Positions 44,838-55,358 of a DNA stretch of 64,000 nt are shown here, in pieces. Source of the stretch: Phragmites australis (taxonomy: Eukaryota > Streptophyta > Magnoliopsida > Poales > Poaceae); assembly GCF_958298935.1 (NCBI RefSeq), contig NC_084924.1, positions 29,795,819-29,859,818 on the forward strand, given 5' to 3'. Within the stretch, counting starts at the first letter, position 1; the number at the start of each line of letters is the position of its first letter. Made by a program: the position numbers and the translations under genes. The notes under the pieces were generated by a model, which was not told where the DNA came from, did not search any database, and was given only the letters and a program-made list of their open reading frames with translations.

Positions 44838-45744
44838 CTACAATTATATCATTATTGTAAATACAAATTCATAACATCTAGAAAATTTTACGATCACCAA
44901 CAAATAAATTACCTCGACATCTACTACCGGTAATTGGCCCAGGTTAGAGGAGTCGCCTTTTTATGCTTTCGCGTACGCTTCCGATGAGTATTTGTTGGTT
45001 CCATCCCTAGAAATTTTCTTTATTATTCAACCCTTTTGTAGGACTAATTAATTAAAAAAATACTCATACATAAAGTTTATATATTGGATCTTGCTAATTA
45101 AATAAAATATAAAATATATAATTGGATCTTGCTACATACCTAAATATCATGGAGAACTTTTCTAATTCATTAAAAATCAAAATAAATACGCTCATACCTA
45201 AAGTTTTCATATAGGAGCATGCTAATTAATTTAAATATAAAAATATAATTAGAGCTTGCAACGTACCTAAATATCATGTCTAATTTTTCCAATTCATTAT
45301 AAATCAAAAATAAATATGCTCATACCTAAAGTTTCTATATAGGAGCTTGCTAAATTAATTAAAAAATAAATATGATCAAACCTATAGCTAATGTAAATTA
45401 ATAATAAAGACACCTTCCACCATAAGCTAATAATTGAAGCTTCCGTATAATAAATGAGATATAATTGTATCTACATTATCTTAAAACATCATGGCCATAG
45501 GTGCATCTTCATCTTTTCAAAATATAGAGCAATTTAGCAAATAAAATTCAACTAGAAATGGATTGAAGATGAAGTTACATACCCTGGAATACCTAGGACA
45601 TGTTGGAATACCTAGGACATGAGGATTCCTTAAAATTTTGAAGCCACTAAGAACTTGGTGACCAAAAATGGCCGCCACCGAGTAAACAAAGCTCCTCTCT
45701 GTTGTGTGCTCAGGCTTGGGTAAGGAGAGTGCGACTTTTATATA
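44838..45744. other. 5' region of the second CACTA gene, no gene
   Basis: A/T-rich. It contains about three diverged copies of a stretch with CTCATACCTAAAGTTT and TAGGAGC(A/T)TGCTAATTAA (45060-45400), probably leader or intron repeats. A short duplicated phrase TGGAATACCTAGGACATG occurs at 45583-45620. Confidence 0.5.
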
Positions 45745-46021
45745 GTCGAGAGATCACTGCTGACTCATATAACAAGTCGGTAGTGATGCCTTGCTATCAC
45801 TATCGGTCGGTGGATTAAACCGGCAATGAAGATGGAGCAAGGCATCACTACCGGCTCAAGCTAACAGCTGGCAGTGATGCCCTTATCAATGCTTGTTCGT
45901 AAGCCACAATGACTGAATTTTCCCCACGCCGCTTATGAAACAGCAGTGATTCTCCATCACTGTCAGCCCATTAGGAACCAGCAGTGATGGGCTGGTATAT
46001 ATAGGGGTTTATGTAGTAGTG
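45745..46021 (-). repeat. Right terminal and subterminal repeats of the second CACTA
   Basis: It ends TATGTAGTAGTG at 46021. Motifs such as ATCACTACCGGCTC, CGGTAGTGATGCC, AACCAGCAGTGATGGGC and CATCACTGTCAGCCC recur in both orientations. Confidence 0.85.
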
Positions 46022-47025
46022 GGTATTCGTAAGACTTAATCCATAATAGGTACATATAATAGCCCGACTCCATAGATGATGCATTGAGCCACTAGCAAGG
46101 AGTAGACCACAAGGTTAAGTAAATTCGTATGCGTAAGCAACCTTAACACCTATATGTGAGTGCCTAAACTTAACCACAAACCTGTCTACTCTGTAACCAT
46201 TGATTTGCATATAAACGTAACTGGAACTATCTCATGAACATAACTGTAAAACGAACCATCTCAAACCCATCTCATCCAAACATACCACACATCCCACATT
46301 CGCAACTCTACGACTGCTGCAAATGGACAGAAACGTGCTCATGACCAAAAGCACGGTAATTCAAATTGTTCTTACGCCCTACATGGGGTACAACTTTACC
46401 CACATTACTCGAGGACCATACGGCTTCAGTGGCTATACAAGCCCACCAAAGGGTGTACTCATGCCAATGTTTCCCAATTAGCCCAACCAATTGGATCAAA
46501 CATCGCTCGATGCGGAACCCACTTAGGTTAACTCCCAAACTAACCACAAGTGTCTCTACAAGCTCACCCGCTTACATCGTCAATGTGCAAGCCCAAATGA
46601 TCACAACTACAGAGATATTCGGCTTATCTTACTATTAGATCAATATGTAGTTAGTACAGAAAGTTCTAGAGCTAACTGTAATAATGGACGGTGCTTAAAC
46701 GATATAAGCGATCTATGGTATCCGAGTTCCTCTCCTGAACTACACCGAGGAACTCCTCCAGTGCAGAAGATACCCTTAACACCGCCCATATCCCGTCTCA
46801 TTCTCACACCTCATACAACTCACATCATTATCATTGTGTTTGTAAACAACAACTAAGCTCTAAGCTCACGAATAATGGTTACACAATCGCTGGACTTCCA
46901 CCGGAATCTATACATAGCTAAGCATTTCGAATAACTATTAAATTAGATACCAATAATATTATCAATGCTATAAATGCTATAAAGATATAGATAATCAACG
47001 CACTCAACTTAAAAGTAATGCAATT
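46022..47025 (-). repeat. Fragment of a chromovirus-type LTR, minus copy of an inverted pair
   Basis: About 1 kb matches the reverse complement of 60270-61260. Shared landmarks include the segment with CTCCTCCAGTGCAGAAGATACC, the run CCTAACCAATTTGGAT-like near 46490, and CTTGTGGCCTACTCCTTGCTA on the complement. The CACTA end cuts it at 46021, and its other end abuts the orphan peroxidase upstream copy. The short frames here are not genes. Confidence 0.88.
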
Positions 47026-47028
47026 CAT

Positions 47029-47365
47029 CAAGTCGCCGTGCATGTCGAGCGAGCGAGTGCTGAATGTGGCTGCATGCATGGTTCAGTAGTACAGCGCTCA
47101 CACTGTCGTTGACCACCGCCGATGCGATGTTAATCAGTTCGTTAAACCGGCCGGGCAGATAAGTACGACGTGTTAATCTAAGTGCTTAACTAGTGCGACG
47201 TTATGCATGTGCTGCCAGGACAACGCATGATTGAAGAAATTAAAGCATCGACCGTGTACAGGCTAGGGACCAAAGTCAACGCATGGATTTGTTCGCTGCA
47301 GTTGCATTCTTAAAAGGCATTATTTGGACGCTTGCGTGTGATGGATTACCTAGTTGACTTGTGTA
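47029..47365 (-). repeat. Orphan copy of the peroxidase upstream region
   Basis: It is closely similar to 35605-35947 and lies in the same orientation, but on its gene side (left) there is LTR sequence instead of a TATA box and coding region. The join shares the bases CAAGTCG with the TE side. It is either the remnant of a tandem peroxidase duplicate whose gene has been lost, or the original upstream region displaced by insertions and rearrangement. Confidence 0.85.
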
Positions 47366-48060
47366 TTTTATTTTATTTTGCCTATTATTTGAAATTGCAT
47401 GGTATATATGCGTACGTTTGAAACAGACGCGCATGGGCAGGTCCAACAACTGGCTGGCCAGCCGAAAAATAAAATACAAAGCTACAAAACGAACATAAAA
47501 AGAACGGCAAACAACATTTGCAATCAACTTCACAACATAAAAATATACAAAAAAAAAGCACACAGATCGGGAATTTTTTTTTATCTATTTGAGTTAATTC
47601 CTACATTCCGAGATGCAATATACGAAAATAACTTCTGCAACAAAATTCAATAACATCTAAAACACTCAATTTGAACGTCTGAAACATTAGAGATGTGAAA
47701 ATATAGGAATTAACTCAAATAGATAATTTTTTTTGTCTGCGTAAGAGATTCCGGGATGCAACATTCTCAAAGAACTTCTGCAACAAATTTTCATAACGTC
47801 TGAAACATTAAATTTGAACGTCTGAAACATTGGAGATATATAGGAATTAACTCAAATAGATAATTTTTTCAGGTCTAGATTTATACGCAAGAGATTCTTG
47901 GGATGCAACATACGAAAATAACTATAGTAACAAATTTTCATAACATCTGAAATATTAAATTTGAACGTCTAAAATATTAAAAATGCAAAAATATTTTTAG
48001 ACCGATCCGATAATACTATGGACCGAGGGGGCCATCTGTCCGATATATCAAACGCGTGAA
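47366..48060. repeat. Three diverged tandem units with an inverted segment, unidentified repeat
   Basis: Units near 47590-47700, 47740-47850 and 47885-47990 share GATGCAACAT, ACTTCTGCAACAAATTTTCATAAC and AATTTGAACGTCTGAAACAT. The first stretch (47571-47600) is complementary to 47704-47735 (AGGAATTAACTCAAATAGATAA and complement), giving a hairpin of roughly 30-bp stem. It looks like a non-autonomous DNA transposon or Helitron-type filler. I cannot name the family. No gene. Confidence 0.6.
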
Positions 48061-48359
48061 GAGAGCATTTCCGTAAAAAGAATCAAACAATCAACCGATG
48101 CATGCACACAAAGACAAAGTTTTAGGTTGGTTCAGTTCAATAATGGTGATGGATATGTCGACTTGCACAAGTTTCCGAGAAGCTTTCTGTGGGATTCATT
48201 GATTGCTGGCTACTGCTCTAGTTCATATATGCACGAATTATGCGTAGTCTTGTCTCTCATATATAGTATCTGTCTAATTTATTGAATTAATTAATTAATT
48301 TATGTATATATATATATGTGTGTCTAGAAGTTTGCTTGTTGTTTGAGAAAAATTCAGAG
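48061..48359. other. No gene seen
   Basis: It contains AATT-repeat and TA-repeat microsatellite runs at about 48283-48318. Confidence 0.6.
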
Positions 48360-50692
48360 TTCACTTTTCAAAAAATGAGTAAAGTTCAAGTAAGTTGAAA
48401 TCACCAAATTAAATCCTATATTTAGCATTTTAACTCAAAATTTTACCTTAAAAACTAAAGTTGATCTTATCCCTTAATTTTGATTTTTAATGAATTTAGG
48501 TATGTAGCAAGATCTAATTGTATTTTGATATTTTATTTAATTAGCAAACTTTAATATAGAAACTTTATGTATGAGTGTATTTTTTTTTCCTTAATGAGTC
48601 ACAGATAAGGAGTTGAATAGTAAATTTTTTTTTTAGGAATGACATCAATAAATACTCATCTGAAACGAACGCGAAAGTATGTAAAAGGCGGCTCCTCCAA
48701 CCAGAGCCAATTATCGGTAGGAGATGACAACATAATTTATTTATTGGTGATCCCAAAATCTTCTAGATGTTATGAATTTGGATTATAATAATGATATAAT
48801 TGTAGATGGACAGAAGATGGATGTAAGATGTGAGCCGTGTGAGCAAAAAGTATAAGAACGACGTAGATTGTTTCCTGGTACAAGTCGCAACACATAAGTC
48901 AAATACACATTCTCAATACATGTGCTGTCCATGCATCTACGAGAATAAGAAGCAGTTTTCCACCACCTAGCAGATACATTCCTACTTGATGCCAAGAGGC
49001 TTTATGCCTGGCTATACTCGTTGGACCGAGCACGGTGAAGCTGAGATTATATAGGAAGGGCAATACATTGCAGAGAAAACAAAGACTTGTGCACCGATAT
49101 GTCGGCTAACGAATACATTGATATACCGTCTGCTGGAGATATGTTGGTCGATAATGATCTATAGGAGATGTTGGCCGACACCGACTCTAACACTGACGCT
49201 GATGATCTAGAGTAGATGTTGCATGATGGGGAGGAGAACTTCACCAATGAACATAAAGTTGCGTACCGTTCTTTCACTGCTACAATTGAAGGCAAGCAAC
49301 AGGTAGTATGATATAAGCTTCAGAGTTATTACTGTTCCAGCAGAAATTGCTTCCAAAAGGAAATGTGCTGCCAGAAAATACGTACCAAGCCAAGCAGGTT
49401 GTGTGCCTGTTAGGGTTGGAAGTACAGAAAATATATGCATGTCCAAACGATTGCATGTTGTATCGCGGAGAGCATACAGACTTGGAAGTGTGTCTCGTCT
49501 ATGGTGCATCAGGGTACAAGCGTGGCCATGATGATATCGATGGTGAAGGAAAGAATAAATGACCTCCCAGCAAGGTGATGTGGTATTTTCTTATAGTCCC
49601 CCATTTAGAGCGTTTAATCGCGAACAAAAGGCATGCCAAACTGATGCGATACACGTCGAGGAGTGCAAGGATGATGGAATGCTGAGACACCCTGCTGATT
49701 CTACGCAATGGAGAAACATTGATAGGAAATACAAGGAGTCATTTGCAAAAGATATGAGGAATATAAGATTTGGGTTGAGTACGGATGGGATGAATCCATT
49801 TGGCAACATGATCAGTAGTCATAGGACTTGACATGTGACTCTATGTATCTATAACCTTTCTCCTTGGTTGTGTATGAAGCAGAAGTACATTATGATGCTG
49901 GTGCTGATACCAGGGGTGAGGCAACCTGGCAACGATGTCAATGTCTAACTGAAACCATTAATTGAAGATCTTGTAATATTATAGAACGATGGTGTGTAGG
50001 TATGGGATGCATACAAACGAGAGAACTTTATCCTACACTCAGTGCTGTTCGTAACAATCCAAGATTGGCCAGCACTTGGCAACCTATCAGGCTAGACTGT
50101 CAAAGGCTACTATAGATGCGTGCATTGTTTGGATGAAACAGAGAGCTTGTGGCTGAAGAATAGCCGAAAAATGGTGTACCTAGGTCATCGTAAATTTCTT
50201 TGCAAGGATCACTCGTACCATAGCAACAAGAGAGCTTTTGATGAGAAAGTTGAGACTCGATCACCTCCTAAGCATCACACGGGGAGACAGGTATATGAGA
50301 TGGTAAAGGGACTTAGGGTTATCCTTGGAAAAGGATGCGGGAGTACACCAGTTCTAAAATCTAGTCTTAGATCTCTTATGTTAAAAAAGAAATCTATTTT
50401 TTATGACTTAGCTTATTGGCCGGATTTGGTGGTTCAACATGCAGTTGATGTCATGCACATTGACAAGAACGTGTGTGATAGCTTGATTGGTACATTACTA
50501 GACATACTTGGCAAAATAAAGGGTACACTCCAAGCACGGAAGGTCCTGAATATTTCAAACTCAGATAGGATCTACATCCCGAAGATATGGAAGAAGGTGA
50601 CAAATATCTTCGTCCAGCTAGCTACAGTTTGAGCAATGCGAAGAAAATTGCAATGTGCAAGTGCTTGCATGGAATCAAAGTTCCATCCGGTA
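48360..50692 (+). pseudogene. Inverted, truncated copy of the CACTA transposase gene
   Basis: The leader (48480-48800) and coding part are the reverse complement of the 45170-43135 region of the second CACTA. The frame starts at 48806 (MDRRWM, stop, DVS), passes the CPNDCMLYRGEHTDLEVC block (49440-49500), FGLSTDGMNPFGNM (about 49770-49810), DVMHIDKNVCDSLIGTLLDILGK (about 50450-50515), and KIAMCKCLHGIKVPSG, where it breaks at about 50692. The identity to the other copy looks near 88-93 percent in the stretches compared. Many stops are present; the longest open piece is 50120-50632. The 3' half of the gene is missing. Confidence 0.85.
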
Positions 50693-51779
50693 AGGCCAAA
50701 CCACAAAACTGTCTTGCACACTTCTTAAAGTGTGACTCCTTTCCACTTGCTCTGACCTCAAGCAAGCATCCCGATGTTGATGTGTGTACTCCATCTTGCA
50801 ATATTGACCATCGGCAAGTCTCTCTGCTCCTGATCCCTCAGGCCATGTTGTCACTTGCACCGGCATCCAATACGCTTGACTTTATCAACATACCGTCTTT
50901 ATCCATCTTCGCATGCATTTGTTGACCTCCATATGCACAGCTAGGATCACCCATGACCCCACCTGATCCCTTCGATTGTCCAGCACCAAGCACCTCGCTT
51001 GGCTTCGATCATCCCGCCGTCGGTCGCCAAGTTGCATCCATCACCTGCACAACATGAGACAAGGAACATGTATTTCTAACACCATTTAACTCCATCACAA
51101 TTTAGTCAAAATCAAAATCCTTGCAGAAATGACACATCTCTGAAAAATCGTGAACGCCAGATGATACAGTGTTCGCTCCTCCGGAGTGTTGGACCATCCG
51201 GCATGTTCAACTCAGTAGACCAGGCCGCCTAAAATCCTCTTTGCATGAAATAGTTCAGCATGTATTCATGTCCATTGCCAGACCATCTGGCATTTCCATT
51301 CTTGCCGGAACCCGTTTTGCACCATCTCTAGAAACATTACTTAGGAGAAGCATCCGGCGTACACATTGCCCAGTGCCAGACCATCTGGTGTATACTTCAA
51401 TTCTTACTTCTTCATTGAAGTGCTCCATCGTGTACTGCATATGAACGTCGGACCATCTGGCATGTTCATTTTCCTCAGTGTTGGGTCATTCGGCGTGTTC
51501 AATTTTCCTAGACTTAGAGATAAACACGCCAACTCCATTTTCTCTATAACTTTGATTAGTTATGATCACAATTGCAGTACAAAAAAAATACCCATGCAAT
51601 ATCAAAATCATCAAACCAAATCAACACCATTGTCAATCACTCGTCACATACGAACCAAGACATATTTTTTTGCCTGCAGTCTGATCGCTAGGCTGCGGCC
51701 TGACTGCTGACACTTGCATAGAATGCGTTGTAAGTTGTGAGCTAGGCTACATTCTTGTGTATGTTTCACTACAAATGTC
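50693..51779. repeat. Unresolved repeat sequence, no gene
   Basis: The transposase match ends abruptly at 50692. From about 51170 to 51500 the motif GGACCATC(C/T)GGC(A/G)TGTTC recurs five times with changes. This resembles the internally repeated motifs of chromovirus LTRs or untranslated parts and may be the truncated 5' portion of the element whose pol starts near 51790. Confidence 0.45.
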
Positions 51780-51784
51780 GATCC

Positions 51785-54183
51785 TTGTCTTTATGCCCTG
51801 AAGATTGTCGTAGCCACAGATCTCCTGAACGTTCCCGTCATGTGTGAGTTTTCTGATGTCTTCCGAGAAGAACTATCAGGGATGCCACTCGACCGAGCAG
51901 TAAAATTCTCTATTGATCTTTTGCTCAGTACAACCCTGATTTCAAAGAGGTCCTATAGGATGTCGCCAAATAAATTAGCATAATTGAAGAAGCAACTTCA
52001 GGAGTTGCTCTCAAAGGGTTTCATTCATTCGAGCTCCTCATCCGGGGGATGTCCGATGCTCTTTGTGAAGAAGAAGGACCAAACTACTCGGATGTGTGTT
52101 GATTACCATCCGTTGAATGGAGTCACTATCAAGAATAAGTATCCGACTCCTCAAATTGATATTCTGTTTGATCAACTAATCGGTACCCAGGTTTTCTCCA
52201 AGATTGACTTGAGGTTGGGCTATCACCAAATAAAGGTCTGACCAGAGAATATTCCAAAGATGACTTTCTTTACCCGTTATGGGCTTTATGAATTCACCGT
52301 CATGTCCTTCGGCCTTACCAATGCACCAGCATTCTTCATGCACTTGATGAACACAGTTTCATGGAGGAACTCGATAAGTTTATCGTGATTTTCATTTATG
52401 ACATTCTCATATACTGCAAGACTAAAGAAGAACATTCTGAGCATCTCTGTGCTGTTCTTGGCTGACTCCGAGACCACCAACTTTATGCCAAGTTCAACAA
52501 CTGTGAGTTCTGAGTCATGTATTGTCTGAGAACAGTGTTGCCATTGATCCTAGCAAAGTAAAGGAAGTCCTTAATTGGGTTCAACCCAAGAATGTCACTA
52601 ACATCAAAAGTTTTCTTGGACTTTCGGGTTATTACCGCTGGTTTATTAAGAACTTCTCCAATATTGCCAAGCCAATGCCTAAGATATTGAAGAAAAAAAA
52701 TTTATTTGAGTGGTTGAATGAATGTAAGTTAGCTTTCCAAACTTTGAAGAAACTACTCACGACCTCTCATGTTCTAGCTTAGCTTGAAGTGGACAAGGGT
52801 TTCGGCACCTATTGTGACGCTTCCCGCATAAGCCTCGGATGTGTCCTCATACAAGAAGTACAAGTTGTTGCTTATGCCTCATGCCAGTTGAAGCACCATG
52901 TGGAGCACTACCCAACCCATGACTTAGAGATTGCGGTAGTTGTCCACGCTATAGTTGTTCTGAAGCTTGAGGCATTGAGGAAGAAGATTCTGGACGAAAC
53001 ACATGACTCCTTGCTATCCATTCAACTAGAGAGTACCAAGATGCACCAAGACCTCAAGTCAAGATTCTGGCGGGCTCACATGAAGTGAGAAATTACTCGA
53101 TATATTGCTGAGTGTGATGACTGCCGAAGAGTGAAGGCCGAGCACCTCAAGCTGGCCGGTACACTCCAGCCCTTGCCTATTCCCTCTTAGAAGTGGGAGG
53201 AGATCAGAATGGACTTCATTATTGGATTTTTGAAGACCTCTCAAGGTTATGACTCAATTTGGGTCATTGTGGACTGGCTGACTAAGTTCGCTCATTTCTT
53301 TCTTGTCAAGATCTCGTATTCGGTCAAGCAATATGTTGCGTTGTACCTCACTCGGATTGTTTGCAATCATGGGATTTTGAAGACAATTATCTCCAATCCA
53401 CGCACTCAGTTTAGCTCACATTTCTGGAAGAGCCTTCATGAAGCCATAGGAATCAAGCTCTTCCATAGCACCGCCTACCACCCTCAAACCATGGTCAAAC
53501 CGAGAGGGTGAACCATGTTCTAGAAGATATGTTGCGAGCTTGCGCTCTCACATATGGGAAGAAGTGGAAAATTGCCTTGCCATTTGTCGAGTCCTCCTAC
53601 AACAACAGTTATCAGTCGAGCATTGAAATGTTGCCGTTTGAAGCTCTCTATGGTCGAAGATGCTGAACTTTGTTGAATTGGTTCGAATCCAAGGAAAGGG
53701 CTTTTCTAGGCCCGGATTTGGTCAAAGAGGCAAAAGAGCATATTTTGGCTATTCGCTAGTTGGGACTTTGTCTATCTCAAGGTTTCTACTCTCAAAGGAG
53801 TTCCACGCTTTCAAATCAGTGAGAAGCTAGCACCTTGATATGTAGGGCTTTTCCAAATCATTGCTCGGCGTGGAGAGATGGCCTATCAATTGGACCTACC
53901 TCCGTCTCTCTCCGCGATTCACAATGTGTTCCGTGTCTCGCAACTAAAGAAATGCCTTGAATTCCAAAAGAAGTCATTGAAATTGCAAATCAAGAATTGC
54001 AACCGGATCTCTCATATTGTGAGCGACCAACTCAAAATCTTGGATAAAGCGAGACGCTAGACTCGACAATGCTCTATTAAGTTCATCAAAGTCCAATGGA
54101 GCAACCACACCGAGGATGAAGTAACTTGGGAGAGTGAGGATAAAATCCACTACGAATATCCCAAACCTTTCAAAAATTTGTAA
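51785..54183 (+). pseudogene. Chromodomain-type Ty3-gypsy pol (Tekay/Del-like), degenerate
   Basis: Reverse transcriptase: SDVFREELSGMP (51855), [56 protein letters not shown]. The catalytic box reads FIYD where FIDD is expected. Linker to RNase H: LGLSGYYRWFIKNFS (52615-52660), [13 protein letters not shown]. The RNase H then jumps at about 52965 ([22 protein letters not shown]) straight into the integrase zinc-finger region, an in-frame internal deletion. Integrase: IAECDDCRRVKAEH, DSIWVIVDWLTKFAHF, and SNPRTQF where SDRGTQF is expected. A C-terminal chromodomain-like block VQWSNHTEDEVTWESED lies near 54088-54140. Multiple stops and frameshifts. Catalytic losses in both RT and integrase make it inert. 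Confidence 0.88.
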
Positions 54184-54677
54184 ATGTCGTTGTAATTTTG
54201 CATAATTGGAGAATCTCACATGTCTATAATCATCACCATATTGAATGGAGAATTTGTTCTCAGAGGCTGCACTTAGAACTATCCAATCGGAAGAACCATA
54301 CTCCTGGCGGTCTGACCGCTGTTGGTCTACCGGTCTGACTACTAGAGGCATTTAGAACCAAAAATGCTCTGTTCTCGGGTGGTCTGACTGCCCCAGACTC
54401 ACGGTCTGACCATTAGTCGGTGGTTTGACTACCGGCATAACATCATTCCGACTGCCAGAGCCCAAAACTCTCTGTATGGATTTCGGTTTAACCACCATCC
54501 ACACGATCTAACCGACTTGCGGTCTGACCGCCAGCACATGTGAAGGCCCAATGACTATCATTTTATTCCATCGAGGAATTTCAATAAAGTTCTTTTCCAT
54601 TTGTGGGAGATTCCCTTCCACTTCATCACCATCACCTTTTCTCTGAGTTTGCTAAATCTCAGGTCGAGATTCTTTTT
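54184..54677. repeat. 3' untranslated region of the chromovirus with GGTCTGAC repeats
   Basis: The short motif CGGTCTGACCG or variants appears several times (54309, 54333, 54398, 54519 among others). No gene is seen. Confidence 0.55.
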
Positions 54678-54688
54678 AAGGGGGGAGG
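54678..54688 (+). other. Polypurine tract of the chromovirus
   Basis: AAGGGGGGAGG is followed by TGGTCAAGTG, a plausible LTR start with TG. Confidence 0.7.
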
Positions 54689-55358
54689 TGGTCAAGTGAT
54701 TAAGCATTCATAATCGTTATGGCATTATGTTTATACATATTCGTTTGATAATTTGAGTTTAAATATGTTTCAAAAGTACTTGGAGGTACTTTAGAACCCT
54801 TTAGGAAAACCCTAAACGCCTTGGAGATGAAGAAGAATAGAAAAGGGGAATAGAATCAAGTTTTCGGCACAAGATTGCTCTCACGGACTGACCGGGATAC
54901 CCCGCGGTCTGACCGCCAGGGGTAACCACGTAGGTTTGCCACGTGGGCTTCCCACGGTCTGACCGATCCATCCTGCGGTCTGACTGCCACAGCGTAGAGG
55001 CTCTACTTAAGGAAATCGGTCAACACTCTCTCACCCACTCTCTCTCGCTCACTCCTTCACCGACACCAAGAGAGGGAGAGACCACCTTGACATCTACAAC
55101 GACTGAAGATCAATGTAGGAGACTTCCTCGAGCTCCCCTAAGGCTTCCTCGAGCTCATCCCCTTCACCCTCGTCGTCGGTGAAGTTTCCACGTGAGTTCA
55201 TCCACCTCACGGCTTACACCATCCGGAGTCCGATCTCCAAATTGGAGCTTCCCCGGAGTGATCCCCTCCGATAAAAGGCTTCCCAGCGCTAAGGTGAGAT
55301 ATTCCTACCATTTCCCCATTGTTCCCAAGTTCTAATTGATCCCCATTCCATTTAGACC
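54689..55358 (+). repeat. 3' LTR of the chromovirus, part 1
   Basis: The LTR starts after the purine tract and is interrupted at 55358 by a solo LTR. It contains further GGTCTGAC motifs (54886-54985) and a C/T-rich stretch around 55020-55080. The frame at 54943-55182 is not supported as a gene. Confidence 0.7.
55354..55358. repeat. Target-site duplication of the 4.2-kb solo LTR, left copy
   Basis: AGACC is identical to 59592-59596. Confidence 0.93.

Larger units (their letters stand above)
40312..46021 (-). mobile_element. Second CACTA transposon with a transposase pseudogene, left boundary uncertain
   Basis: The right end is clear: read from 46021 on the minus strand it is CACTACTACATAAACC, followed by subterminal motifs. 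A CACTACTAGGATAAAC terminus at 40312 on the plus strand is a plausible partner (the first eight bases agree, then ATAAAC after a small gap). However, the subterminal array shared with the right end begins only near 41000, so the true left end may lie there and 40312 may belong to another element. No matching 3-bp duplication was found. The transposase reads from 44837 to 41802. Confidence 0.65.
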
